Of a stretch of DNA of 64,000 nt, positions 51,817 to 60,098 are shown piece after piece. Origin of the DNA: Youngiibacter multivorans (GTDB lineage: Bacteria > Bacillota > Clostridia > Clostridiales > Clostridiaceae); NCBI RefSeq assembly GCF_017873395.1, contig NZ_JAGGKC010000019.1, positions 1 through 64,000 of the forward strand, read 5' to 3'. Made by a program: the position numbers and the translations under genes. Numbering within the stretch: position 1 is the first letter of the stretch; each line of letters opens with the position of its first letter. The notes beneath the pieces are model-generated. The model was not told where the DNA came from and did not search any database. It was given only the letters and a program-made list of their open reading frames with translations.

Positions 51817-52069
51817 TTGCCAAATACTTGTTTACATGTGAATCATAGGGCAACCTAAAGGGAAACACAAGTGGTCCATGAAAACTTTATGAAACTCGAT
51901 AATGTATGCGTTTCAACGCTTTTGCATCGCAAAAGAAAAGGGTTGCAATTACCGGATGCGTTGCTGTCTTTGCTGTTTTCATAGCCTGATTTATAGAATC
52001 TTGTCAAACTTACCTGCATAATTTCTTCATGTATTGTATAATCAGGGTAACAAACGAGGGGTGGATCGC
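51817..52069. other. Divergent intergenic DNA before the CYTH gene
   Basis: Part of a 327-base gap. A TATAAT at 52037-52042 may serve the CYTH gene with a weak -35. A near-palindrome CTTTTGCATCGCAAAAG lies near 51920. Nothing else was recognised. Confidence 0.4.
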
Positions 52070-52627
52070 ATGGAAATGGAAGTCAAGATCCTTGATATCG
52101 ACATTGAGGATGTAAGGAAAAGGATGAAGGATGCCGGGGCTGAGCTTGTAAAGGATGAGGACCAGGAAAACATGATATTCGACTTTCCTGACGGAAGACT
52201 TTTGAAGGAAAGGGGCTATGCAAGGATACGGACCGTAAAGGATAGAAGAGACGGCAGCATTTTGCATACCATGACTACCAAGAGGATGCTTTCACAGGAG
52301 AAATACAAGGTCATGGAGGAGCACGAGGCTGTAATCTCCTCAGGCGAGGAAGGTGAAGGCATCTTCAGAGCCTTGGGTCTCGAGCTTTCACATGTCATAA
52401 GGAAATCCAGGGAGAGCTTCAGGTACAAGGACACTTTGGTCGAGATAGACATCAACGAGAAGGAATTCTTTCCTGTCCCCTACCTTGAGGTAGAAAGCGC
52501 TTCAGAAGATGAGCTTGAAGAAACTGTGAGACTTCTTGGCTATACGATGGCAGATGCAACCTCCAGGACAATGTACGAAATCATGAGGGATATGGGGCTT
52601 GTCAAGGGAGACGATTTCGGGTTTTAG
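52070..52627 (+). CDS. CYTH domain protein
   Basis: A 185-residue triphosphate-tunnel enzyme of the CYTH family (class IV adenylyl cyclase, thiamine triphosphatase or inorganic triphosphatase). The diagnostic ExExK motif is at the very start (MEMEVKILD), and charged tunnel residues appear in YARIRTV, TTKRM, and VEIDINEK. GAGGGG is 8 bases before the ATG at 52070. The promoter for leuS overlaps its end. Which triphosphate it cleaves cannot be told from the sequence. Confidence 0.82.
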   Translation: MEMEVKILDIDIEDVRKRMKDAGAELVKDEDQENMIFDFPDGRLLKERGYARIRTVKDRRDGSILHTMTTKRMLSQEKYKVMEEHEAVISSGEEGEGIFRALGLELSHVIRKSRESFRYKDTLVEIDINEKEFFPVPYLEVESASEDELEETVRLLGYTMADATSRTMYEIMRDMGLVKGDDFGF

Positions 52628-52628
52628 G

Positions 52629-52657
52629 TTGACGGTAGACTAAGCTTAGACTATAAT
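52629..52657 (+). promoter_or_regulatory. Promoter of the leuS T-box transcript
   Basis: TTGACG, 17 bp, TATAAT, starting right at the end of the CYTH gene. Confidence 0.8.
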
Positions 52658-52663
52658 TTTAAC

Positions 52664-52880
52664 GATAAGCTTTGAACGGGAGTATTAGCGAAATAACCCT
52701 TTAAAGAGAACCTCCGGATGGTGCGAGGAGGCAAAGGGAAAGCGTGAACTCGCCCGGGAGCACGGCCGAAGAAAACGGCCGCGGGTCGGACCGTTATATC
52801 CTAATGAGAGGGGTAGTTTTACCCAACTAGAGTGGTACCGCGGACATGTTCCGTCTCTTGACTGAGACGGGACTTTTTTA
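52664..52880 (+). ncRNA. Leucine T-box riboswitch
   Basis: Senses uncharged tRNA-Leu and controls leuS by antitermination. Stem I contains an AGTA loop-E half (5' side) and GAA directly followed by CTC (52749-52751), the Leu specifier codon. The apical GGATGGTGCGAGGAGG region and the T-box AGAGTGGTACCGCGG (52829-52843) are clear. The terminator is CCGTCTC / GAGACGG followed by TTTTTT (52848-52879), mutually exclusive with the antiterminator. Confidence 0.93.
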
Positions 52881-52898
52881 TTTTTAGGAGGAATATCA

Positions 52899-55331
52899 AT
52901 GGCAAACTATGGAAAGGCTACTGACATCAAGTGGCAAAGGACCTGGGAAGAATCAGGAAAGTTCAAGTTCGACATCAATGGAAAAGGTGAAAAGCTGTAC
53001 GTGCTGGAGATGTTCTCCTATCCTTCAGGCAGCAATCTGCATGCAGGGCACTGGTTCAATTACGGACCTACCGACTCATGGGCGAGAATGAAGAGGATGC
53101 AGGGCTACAATGTATTCCAGCCTATGGGCTTCGACGCATTCGGACTACCTGCTGAGAACTTCGCCATAAAGACAGGCATACACCCAATGGATTCCACCCT
53201 GAAGAACATCGAGACAATGGAGAAGCAACTGAGGTCCATGGGCGCCATGTTCAGCTGGGACAACGAGGTCATAACTTGTCTTCCTGACTACTACAAGTGG
53301 AATCAGTTTCTGTTCCTCAAGCTCTATGAGAACGACCTTGCATACAGGAAGAACGCTCCTGTAAACTGGTGCCCGAGCTGCATGACGGTACTTGCCAACG
53401 AGCAGGTCCTTGACGGCGCATGCGAAAGGTGCGGAACACTTGTAACCAAGAAGGACCTGACACAGTGGTTCTTCAAGATTACCAAGTATGCGGATGAGCT
53501 CCTTGAAGACCTTGAAGGCCTGGATTGGCCGGAAAAGACCAAGGCAATGCAGAGGCACTGGATCGGAAGGTCGTACGGTTCAACTGTCAAGTTCAAGGTA
53601 TTGGATTCAGACCTTGATTTTTCAGTCTTCACCACCAGGGTCGATACACTGTTCGGAGCAACTTATGTGACACTTGCGCCGGAGAACGACCTGGTGCTGA
53701 AGATAACTACTCCTTCTCAGCTTGCTGAAGTGGAAGCTTACATTGAGAATGCAAGAAGCCAGTCAGACATAGAAAGGCAATCACTGACCAGGGAGAAGAC
53801 AGGAGTATTCACAGGCTCCTATGCAATAAATCCGATAAACGGCAGGTCAATTCCTATATGGATTGGAGACTATGTCCTTAACACATACGGTACCGGTGCT
53901 GTAATGGCGGTTCCTGCTCATGATGAGAGGGATTATGACTTCGCCATCAAGTACAACCTGGAAATTGAGAGGGTAATACTTGGCGGAGATGGTCTTCCAT
54001 TCTGTGAGGATGGGGAGATGACCAATTCAGGCAGCTTCAACGGACTCGCTGGAGATGAGGCAAGGGACAAGGTCACTGATTACCTTGCATCGATTGGCAT
54101 GGGAGAAAAGAAAGTAAACTACAGGCTTAGGGACTGGCTGGTCTCGAGGCAGAGATACTGGGGAACCCCGATTCCGATGGTTTACTGCGACAAGTGCGGA
54201 GTGGTTCCGGTTCCTGAGAAGGACCTGCCGGTAGAGCTTCCTTATGATGTTGAGTTCACACCGGATGGAAAGAGCCCGCTTGCAAAGAGCGAGAAGTTCA
54301 TGAACACAACCTGCCCACACTGTGGCGGCCCCGCGCAGAGGGATCCTGACACACTCGATACCTTCGTCTGCTCATCCTGGTATTACCTGAGATATGTCGA
54401 CAACAAGAACGGTAATGAGATGTTCAACAAGGAAATGATCAACAAGATGCTCCCTGTCGACAAGTATGTCGGAGGTCCTGAGCATGCGGTAATGCATCTC
54501 CTATACGCCAGGTTCATAACAAAGGCGCTTAGGGACATGGGATATCTTGACTTCAACGAGCCCTTCCAGTCACTTACCCATCAGGGGCTCATACTTGGAA
54601 CCGACGGGCAGAAGATGTCCAAGTCGAAGGGTAACACAATAACCCCTGACCACTACATCGAGCAGTATGGCTCTGATGTGTTCAGGCTTTACCTGATGTT
54701 CGGCTTTGCATATTCAGAAGGCGGAGCATGGTCAGACGACGGAATAAAGTCGATAGCACGATATGTGGACAGGATAGAGAGGAACTTCCAGACAGCACTT
54801 GAACTGATGGGTTCGGCAACTAGGACTGAAATCGGCAAGAGAGAAAAGGAGCTTCAGTACTGGAGAGCGAATGCAATCAAGGGTGCAACCGAGGATGCTT
54901 CAAAGATGCAGTTCAATACCACGATTGCCAGGACCATGGAGCTTATGAACGCAATAGGCAAATATATCCAGGACGGAGATGTCAACAAGGAAGTCCTTAT
55001 GGATGTGCTGAAGGACTATGCGAGGATAATTGCCCCATTTGCCCCGCACTTCTCTGAAGAGCTCTGGCAGATGCTTGGAATGGACTTCACAATATTCGAT
55101 GAAGCATGGCCTGTATGGGACGAAGCAGCTCTCATCAAGGATGAAGTCGAGATTGCGATACAGGTAAACGGAAAGATAAGAGGAAGGATCATGGTTCCTT
55201 CAGACGCAAATGATGACACTATCAAGGAAATGTCCCTGGCTGCTGACTTCACAAAGTCAGCTACAGAAGGAAAGACCATCATGAAGGTCATCGTAGTCAA
55301 GGGAAGCCTTGTCAACATTGTTGTAAAATAG
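52899..55331 (+). CDS. leuS: Leucyl-tRNA synthetase
   Basis: Class I synthetase charging tRNA-Leu. The HIGH-type motif is in YPSGSNLHAGHW near residue 45 and KMSKSKGN near residue 575; a zinc-type CPSC/CERCG knuckle is near residue 160 and the CP1 editing domain includes TTRVDTLFGATYV. 810 residues, full length. AGGAGG precedes the ATG. The upstream T-box makes expression respond to leucine charging. Confidence 0.98.
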   Translation: MANYGKATDIKWQRTWEESGKFKFDINGKGEKLYVLEMFSYPSGSNLHAGHWFNYGPTDSWARMKRMQGYNVFQPMGFDAFGLPAENFAIKTGIHPMDSTLKNIETMEKQLRSMGAMFSWDNEVITCLPDYYKWNQFLFLKLYENDLAYRKNAPVNWCPSCMTVLANEQVLDGACERCGTLVTKKDLTQWFFKITKYADELLEDLEGLDWPEKTKAMQRHWIGRSYGSTVKFKVLDSDLDFSVFTTRVDTLFGATYVTLAPENDLVLKITTPSQLAEVEAYIENARSQSDIERQSLTREKTGVFTGSYAINPINGRSIPIWIGDYVLNTYGTGAVMAVPAHDERDYDFAIKYNLEIERVILGGDGLPFCEDGEMTNSGSFNGLAGDEARDKVTDYLASIGMGEKKVNYRLRDWLVSRQRYWGTPIPMVYCDKCGVVPVPEKDLPVELPYDVEFTPDGKSPLAKSEKFMNTTCPHCGGPAQRDPDTLDTFVCSSWYYLRYVDNKNGNEMFNKEMINKMLPVDKYVGGPEHAVMHLLYARFITKALRDMGYLDFNEPFQSLTHQGLILGTDGQKMSKSKGNTITPDHYIEQYGSDVFRLYLMFGFAYSEGGAWSDDGIKSIARYVDRIERNFQTALELMGSATRTEIGKREKELQYWRANAIKGATEDASKMQFNTTIARTMELMNAIGKYIQDGDVNKEVLMDVLKDYARIIAPFAPHFSEELWQMLGMDFTIFDEAWPVWDEAALIKDEVEIAIQVNGKIRGRIMVPSDANDDTIKEMSLAADFTKSATEGKTIMKVIVVKGSLVNIVVK

Positions 55332-55343
55332 AAGGTTTTTTAA

Positions 55344-55385
55344 ATGAAGAAGCGCCTTGCGGATTTTCGCAAGGCGCTTCTTCAT
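55344..55385. terminator. Bidirectional terminator after leuS
   Basis: ATGAAGAAGCGCCTTGCG and its complement around a 6-base loop, an 18-bp perfect stem followed by TTATTC. It ends 4 bases before the convergent YgbA-like gene's stop. Confidence 0.85.
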
Positions 55386-55389
55386 TTAT

Positions 55390-55698
55390 TCAGTATCTCA
55401 GCATGTCAACAGCATGGCCAAGGAGCATTACTGGATGTCTGTATATCATCATGGGTCCCACAGTCCGCATGACAAGCCTTATCCTCTGCCTGTACTCGTC
55501 CTTGTAGCAATGCACTGTACATTTTCCGCATATCTTCTTCTTCTCTCCGAACCTGCAGCTTTCAAGCCGCCTGACAGCGTAACGGAGAAGCTCAGAGCAT
55601 TCGTCACAAAGAGCTTCATCTCCATGGTCTTCTTTTCTGCAGTACATATGGACCATAGTCTCCAGAGTCTTAAGTTCCCTTTTGATCCTGTCTCCCAT
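55390..55698 (-). CDS. YgbA family (nitrous-oxide-stimulated promoter) protein
   Basis: A 102-residue cysteine-rich protein. Conserved features of the YgbA_NO family are visible: MYCRKEDHG, LCDECSELLRYAVRRLESC, ICGKCTVHCYKDEYRQRIRLVMRT and VGPMMIYRHP. Five to six Cys in pairs suggest zinc or Fe-S binding. E. coli YgbA is induced by nitric oxide and helps recovery of growth, but its activity is unproven. I start at the ATG at 55698 behind AGGAG. Next to nrdDG, whose Fe-S activase is NO-sensitive. Confidence 0.8.
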   Translation of the reverse strand: MGDRIKRELKTLETMVHMYCRKEDHGDEALCDECSELLRYAVRRLESCRFGEKKKICGKCTVHCYKDEYRQRIRLVMRTVGPMMIYRHPVMLLGHAVDMLRY

Positions 55699-55812
55699 AA
55701 AATTCACGCTCCTGCATCTATTTATTCTGCAACATGAAGTGTCTGATTCAAGGATACATTCATTTCTGCTTCTTTTCCAGAAGAAACCATCATAAGAGCC
55801 CTTACAAGAAGA

Positions 55813-55843
55813 AAATGGCAGAGAATCTGATTCTCCGCCATTT
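55813..55843. terminator. Terminator of nrdDG
   Basis: AAATGGC(A/G)GAGAATC arms around a short loop with T-tracts on both strands (TTTTTGTC on plus, TTTTCTTC on minus), 4 bases after nrdG. Confidence 0.8.
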
Positions 55844-55846
55844 TTG

Positions 55847-56356
55847 TCATACGGCCTTTCCGGCCAATTCATCACTGCCTGCATTCATGATATCCATCCT
55901 GCTCAGATTAAGTACCCTCTGGTTTGATGACCCAACAAAAGGTATCGCCAGGGTCCGCCTTGAGAGAATGAACCTTCCGTCAACCAGGGTGTCAACAAGG
56001 AACAGAAGCTTCTTCTGCTCCTCAGTCCCCTTTTCCAGCAGCTCCTCGATGGTGAATCCTGTGTAGCACCAGACTCCAAGCCCTTTTCCCTTTAGCCTCA
56101 GAGCTATGTCGATGAACGGCTCAGGCTGAGCAAATGGATCTCCTCCGGAAAAGGTTACACCGGACAGCAATGGATTTTCCAGGATTTCATCCACAATGCG
56201 GGAAGTTTCGTCCACAGTTCCACCGTTAAAGCTGTGGGTTTCAGGATTGTGGCATCCCGGGCAATTGTGAGTACACCCCTGTGAGAATATTACATATCTA
56301 AGTCCAGGTCCGTCCACTATGCTTTCGGGCTCAATTCCTGCTATCTTTATTTCCAT
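55847..56356 (-). CDS. nrdG: Anaerobic ribonucleotide reductase activating protein
   Basis: Radical SAM activase that installs the glycyl radical in NrdD. The cluster motif CTHNCPGC (C-x3-C-x2-C) is near residue 30, and the SAM motif is GGDPFAQPE. 169 residues. It follows nrdD by one base and depends on the same promoter and NrdR-like boxes. Confidence 0.96.
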   Translation of the reverse strand: MEIKIAGIEPESIVDGPGLRYVIFSQGCTHNCPGCHNPETHSFNGGTVDETSRIVDEILENPLLSGVTFSGGDPFAQPEPFIDIALRLKGKGLGVWCYTGFTIEELLEKGTEEQKKLLFLVDTLVDGRFILSRRTLAIPFVGSSNQRVLNLSRMDIMNAGSDELAGKAV

Positions 56357-56357
56357 G

Positions 56358-58691
56358 CTATGAGTGCCTCACTCTGTCGCGTACCTCTGCCTGCTTCGCA
56401 TCATTGAACCTGTCAAGTGTCCCTACAAGGTAGCCGGTTATCCTTCTTATCCTCTCGAAGGGAACTTCACACTCCTGCCTTCCGCAGCTTGGGCAGGTGT
56501 CCTCGATGACACCTGAAAATCCGCATATGGGGTCTCTGTCCAGAGGATGGTTAATGCTTCCGTATCCAACTCCTGCTTCCTTCATGGCCTTGATCAGCTT
56601 TTCAAACGCTTCAAGGTTGGATGAAGGATTTCCGTTCAGCTCTATGTAGGTTATGTGACCGGCATTGGTAAGCTCATGGTATGGGGCCTCCAGCCTTATC
56701 TTGCTGTATGCGCTTGTCTTGTAGCCTACAGGTACATGGAATGAGTTGGTGTAGTATTCCTTGTCAGTTACGCCTGCAAGCTCTCCGAACTCCTTCCTGT
56801 CGATTCTGGTGAATCTTCCAGAGAGTCCTTCAGCCGGAGTAGCTATAAGGGTGTAATTCAACTTCTCCTTCTGGCTTCTTTCATCAAGGTACTTCCTTAT
56901 TCTGCCGATTATCTCGAGTCCGAGCTTCTTTGACTCCTCATCTTCTGCATGGTGCTTTCCGGTCAATGCTGTCAGGCATTCTGCAAGTCCTATGAAGCCG
57001 ATGCTTAAGGTTCCGTTCTTTATCGCTTCCCTTAGCTCATCGTTCCAGTCAAGTCCCCTGGCATTTTTCCAGACACCCTGACCCATGAGGAACGGAAAAT
57101 TCTTAACTCTCTTCATGGCCTGTACCTCGAACCTCTCGAGAAGCTGAGCACATACAAGCTCAAGTCTTTCATCGAGCTCCTTGTAGAAGCCTTCAAGGTC
57201 CATCTCTGACCTTTCCTTTAGCGCAATGCCATGCTTTATTCCGATCCTTGGCAGGTTGATGGTTGTGAATGAGAGGTTTCCTCTTCCCAGGACCTGCTCC
57301 TCACCGTTGACGTTTCCGATTACCCTTGTTCTGCAGCCCATATATGCCGCTTCAGTCTCAGGCCTTCCTTCAACGTAATACTTCAGGTTATATGGAGCAT
57401 CAAGGAAGCTGAAATTAGGGAATAGCCTCTTTGACGATACCCTCATGGCAAGGTGGAACAGGTCATAGTTCCTGTCGCCTTCATTGAGGTTTATACCTTC
57501 CTTGACCTTGAATATCAGTATTGGGAATATTGGTGTCTCTCCGTTTCCAAGTCCTGCTTCCTGGGCCAGGAGAAGGTTCTTTGTGACCATCCTTCCCTCT
57601 TCTGATGTGTCAGTCCCGAAGTTTACGCTTGAAAATGGAACCTGGGCCCCTGCCCTTGAGTGCATGGTGTTCAGGTTGTGTATGAAGGCCTCCATAGACT
57701 GGAAGGTCTTCCTGTCGGTTTCTGTGAGAGCTTCCTCGAATGCGAAGCCTACAGCACCTTTTGCACCTTCATCAGATAATCCGAACCTTCCGGATATAGC
57801 CTTCATCAGTGAAGCTTTCTCTGTATCTCCGTCCTTCATCCTTCCTGAACTACTAGCATCGATCAGCTCCAGGAGCTCATCTTTTTCAGCTTTTATGCCC
57901 ATTACGGACAATGCCTTTCTAAGGTTGTCTGCATACAGCTTCCTGAAGGTCTTCGCAACACCCTTTGCAAGATTATAGTCGAAGGTTGGAATTGACTGAC
58001 CTCCGTGCTGGTCGTTCTGGTTTGACTGGATTGCTATTGCGGCAAGGGCTGCATAGCTGGTTATGTCCTGGGGCTCCCTTAGGAATCCGTGGCCTGTGGA
58101 GAAGCCTCCCTTGAACAGCTCATCAAGGTCTATCTGGCAGCATGTCAGTGTACCCATGTTCAGGAAGTCCATGTCATGTATGTGTATCTCGCCCTTGTCA
58201 TGCGCTGACGCATGGGCTGAGGAAATGACGAAATCCCTGCAGAATTCCTTTGATACTATGCTTCCATACTGCAGCATGGTTCCCATAGCTGTATTTCCGT
58301 TGATGTTGGCATTCTCCCTCTTCAGGTCTGATTCCTTTGCATCAAGGAATGTGACATCCTCTATGCTCTTCATGAGCCTTGTCTTTGAATTCCTTATCCT
58401 GCTTCTTTCAGCCCTGTAAAGTATGTATGCTTCGGAGGTCCTTGCATGTCCGCCTTCAATCAGCACCTTTACTACGGAATCCTGAATGTCCTCAACCGTA
58501 GGGGTGCTCCCGTGAAACTTCTTGTGGACTAGCTTCTCAACGTCCCCTGTTATCTTTTCAGCCATCCCGTAATCGGGAGTCTCGTTTAGCCTGTCCGCCA
58601 CGTCCTTGGCAGCGAGGAATATTGCGCGCGTTATCTTTTCGGAATTGTATGGTATTATTCTGCCGTCCCTTTTCCTGACCTCCGTGATCAT
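56358..58691 (-). CDS. nrdD: Anaerobic ribonucleoside-triphosphate reductase (class III)
   Basis: Makes deoxynucleotides without oxygen using a glycyl radical. N-terminal ATP-cone (KRDGRIIPYNSEKITRAIF, about residues 5-95) for allosteric control, the catalytic core with MGTLTCCQIDLDELF, a C-terminal zinc site (CGFSGVIEDTCPSCGRQEC) and the glycyl radical loop RRITGYLVGT. 777 residues. Two NrdR-like boxes and a good promoter lie upstream. The oxygen-sensitive enzyme supports an anaerobic lifestyle. Confidence 0.97.
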   Translation of the reverse strand: MITEVRKRDGRIIPYNSEKITRAIFLAAKDVADRLNETPDYGMAEKITGDVEKLVHKKFHGSTPTVEDIQDSVVKVLIEGGHARTSEAYILYRAERSRIRNSKTRLMKSIEDVTFLDAKESDLKRENANINGNTAMGTMLQYGSIVSKEFCRDFVISSAHASAHDKGEIHIHDMDFLNMGTLTCCQIDLDELFKGGFSTGHGFLREPQDITSYAALAAIAIQSNQNDQHGGQSIPTFDYNLAKGVAKTFRKLYADNLRKALSVMGIKAEKDELLELIDASSSGRMKDGDTEKASLMKAISGRFGLSDEGAKGAVGFAFEEALTETDRKTFQSMEAFIHNLNTMHSRAGAQVPFSSVNFGTDTSEEGRMVTKNLLLAQEAGLGNGETPIFPILIFKVKEGINLNEGDRNYDLFHLAMRVSSKRLFPNFSFLDAPYNLKYYVEGRPETEAAYMGCRTRVIGNVNGEEQVLGRGNLSFTTINLPRIGIKHGIALKERSEMDLEGFYKELDERLELVCAQLLERFEVQAMKRVKNFPFLMGQGVWKNARGLDWNDELREAIKNGTLSIGFIGLAECLTALTGKHHAEDEESKKLGLEIIGRIRKYLDERSQKEKLNYTLIATPAEGLSGRFTRIDRKEFGELAGVTDKEYYTNSFHVPVGYKTSAYSKIRLEAPYHELTNAGHITYIELNGNPSSNLEAFEKLIKAMKEAGVGYGSINHPLDRDPICGFSGVIEDTCPSCGRQECEVPFERIRRITGYLVGTLDRFNDAKQAEVRDRVRHS

Positions 58692-58703
58692 ATGTCAGCC
58701 CCT

Positions 58704-58750
58704 TTACTACATCTTGTGTCATCTATTTTCATTCTATCTATATATTGTGG
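58704..58750 (-). promoter_or_regulatory. Tandem NrdR-like boxes
   Basis: CCACAATATATAGATA (58735-58750) and ACACAAGATGTAGTAA (58704-58719) each match about 12 of 16 bases of the NrdR box. Their starts are 31 bp apart, the usual three-turn spacing, placed between the -10 and the start codon. Confidence 0.75.
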
Positions 58751-58758
58751 TCTCTACA

Positions 58759-58787
58759 ATGATACAGCACAAAAAAAAGTAGGTCAA
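58759..58787 (-). promoter_or_regulatory. Promoter of nrdDG
   Basis: TTGACC, 17 bp, TATCAT on the minus strand, just upstream of the NrdR-like boxes. Confidence 0.7.
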
Positions 58788-58821
58788 TATTCGTAATTTC
58801 CTATAGATGCGAAATAATCCT

Positions 58822-58857
58822 GAAAAAACGAAAGAACGGGCTTTTCCTAGTCCGTTC
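58822..58857 (-). terminator. Terminator of the 149-residue gene
   Basis: GAACGG / CCGTTC with a 12-base loop (partly paired), followed by TTTCGTTTTTT on the minus strand. Confidence 0.75.
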
Positions 58858-58883
58858 TCAATATTCCTTGCCTTGACAGCAGC

Positions 58884-59333
58884 CTATATTCCTTCACCGT
58901 ATATGCTTCCGGATTCGTTCTTCAGATAGTCCAGAACCCTAAGCTCCAGGTAGCACACTTCACCCATTGACTCGAACATGACATCCTTAAGCTCGTTCCT
59001 TATATATGTAACAAGCGGTCTTACCTCAGCCGTATCGAGTATCCTGAGTACCCCGATGTCATTTCGCCTCAGGAAAAGGCAGAATCTCTTCAATATGTAC
59101 CTTGTGAGGTCCAGTGAAATATCGACTGTCCACTCATATATGACCATCCTCTTCTCGTTGAGCTTTACCCTGATTGACCCTTCCCCTGTGATGAAGGAAA
59201 CGAATAGATTCCCGTCCTCATGCACTTCAATCAGCGATTTCCCTACTTCCTTGCGCAGATTGAGGTTAATGGGCGAAAATATTACCCTTATCAGCTCTTC
59301 CTTGGCTCCGAAATGCACACCCTTATTATCCAT
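58884..59333 (-). CDS. 149-residue protein of unknown function
   Basis: I do not recognise a family. It alternates predicted beta strands (LIRVIFSPINLNLR, NLFVSFITGEGSIRVKLN) with a helical segment rich in Arg and Leu (LDLTRYILKRFCLFLRRND) and ends in an acidic helix. No signal or membrane helix is seen. GAGGAAAAT precedes the ATG at 59333. A Fur-like dyad lies about 40-60 bases upstream, which hints at iron control. It is monocistronic with its own terminator. Confidence 0.65.
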   Translation of the reverse strand: MDNKGVHFGAKEELIRVIFSPINLNLRKEVGKSLIEVHEDGNLFVSFITGEGSIRVKLNEKRMVIYEWTVDISLDLTRYILKRFCLFLRRNDIGVLRILDTAEVRPLVTYIRNELKDVMFESMGEVCYLELRVLDYLKNESGSIYGEGI

Positions 59334-59371
59334 ATTTTCCTCACTGTGTTCACAAAATGTTTTCAAATTTT

Positions 59372-59392
59372 AATTGATAATCACTTTCAATT
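59372..59392. promoter_or_regulatory. Fur-like dyad
   Basis: AATTGATAATCACTTTCAATT: arms AATTGA / TCAATT, with core TGATAAT-C-ACTTTCA resembling the 7-1-7 Fur box (second arm 5 of 7). It lies upstream of the minus-strand unknown gene and beside a plus-strand -10 box. Confidence 0.5.
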
Positions 59393-59410
59393 GTATCCAA
59401 TCCATGCTAT

Positions 59411-59537
59411 TATAATTACAGACACACTACACATGCAAATGCTTTGAACCCTAAGAAGTATTTCATATTTCCCCCTTTTATGCGATTGTGTTTACCAGTG
59501 GAGGCCGATTTTCCCCGAATCGGCCTTCATCTTTTTT
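59411..59537 (+). ncRNA. Possible small RNA (about 115 nt)
   Basis: TATAAT at 59411-59416 would start transcription near 59423. A clear terminator, AGGCCGATT / AATCGGCCT followed by CATCTTTTTT, ends at 59537 with no gene between. The -35 is weak and would overlap the Fur-like dyad. Confidence 0.4.
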
Positions 59538-59652
59538 GGGGGTTTCTCAAGTACATTCTACCACATCATAAAGATAGCTTACATGGAAAAATAGCCGGAA
59601 TCCCCTCATCAAAATTTAGACCAGCAAAGTTTTCTCTTAAGGAAAAAATAAT

Positions 59653-59681
59653 TTGAAAGCACAGCGAAGCTGTTATATAAT
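59653..59681 (+). promoter_or_regulatory. Promoter of the HesB-like pair
   Basis: TTGAAA, 17 bp, TATAAT; 55 bases before the first ATG. Confidence 0.75.
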
Positions 59682-59736
59682 ATATCCAGAATGTTGATTA
59701 AATTACTAGGATTTAAAAAAAGGAGTTGTCATATAG

Positions 59737-60087
59737 ATGGAAACGGTAAAAACCGGCATCATCGAGATGAGCGAGGAGTCATATAGCGAATTCTTCGATC
59801 TGCTCGAGATCAATGAGATAGAGCCAAAAGTCGTCAGGATCGCCCTTGCAGGATACGGATGCAGCGGACCGAGCTTCGGACTTATGATGGATGAACAAGG
59901 TGCAGGTGACGTGGTGCAGGTTTACAAAGACATCACCTTCATTGTTGCAAAAGAGCTCTATGAAGAGTATGATGGCTTTAAAGTGCTTTCAGACGACGAG
60001 AATTACGGCGGCGGGATGTCACTGAGACCAAGAAATACAGACACAGCATCAGGTTGCTCAACATGTGCATCCGGATGTGCAGTTTAG
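59737..60087 (+). CDS. HesB/IscA-like protein, copy 1
   Basis: A 116-residue HesB-like (A-type Fe-S carrier related) protein. The first conserved Cys is in LAGYGCSGPSFGLMMDE near residue 42; related anaerobe proteins carry selenocysteine in this region. The body ends at MSLRPRN, then the tail DTASGCSTCASGCAV has three Cys, unlike the classic IscA C-G-C. A role in Fe-S or sulfur handling is inferred. AAGGAG lies about 11 bases before the ATG. The paralogue follows after 11 bases. Confidence 0.82.
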   Translation: METVKTGIIEMSEESYSEFFDLLEINEIEPKVVRIALAGYGCSGPSFGLMMDEQGAGDVVQVYKDITFIVAKELYEEYDGFKVLSDDENYGGGMSLRPRNTDTASGCSTCASGCAV

Positions 60088-60098
60088 GAGGAAAATCA

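Larger units (their letters stand above)
59334..59736. other. 403-base regulatory region between unknown gene and HesB pair
   Basis: It contains a Fur-like dyad, a possible plus-strand promoter and terminator that frame about 115 nt, and the HesB promoter, each listed separately. I support no protein gene in it. Confidence 0.55.

Noticed and set aside
59444..59656. 70-codon plus-strand ORF upstream of the HesB pair
   Set aside because: No ribosome site, composition unlike a protein, and a strong terminator hairpin lies inside it.
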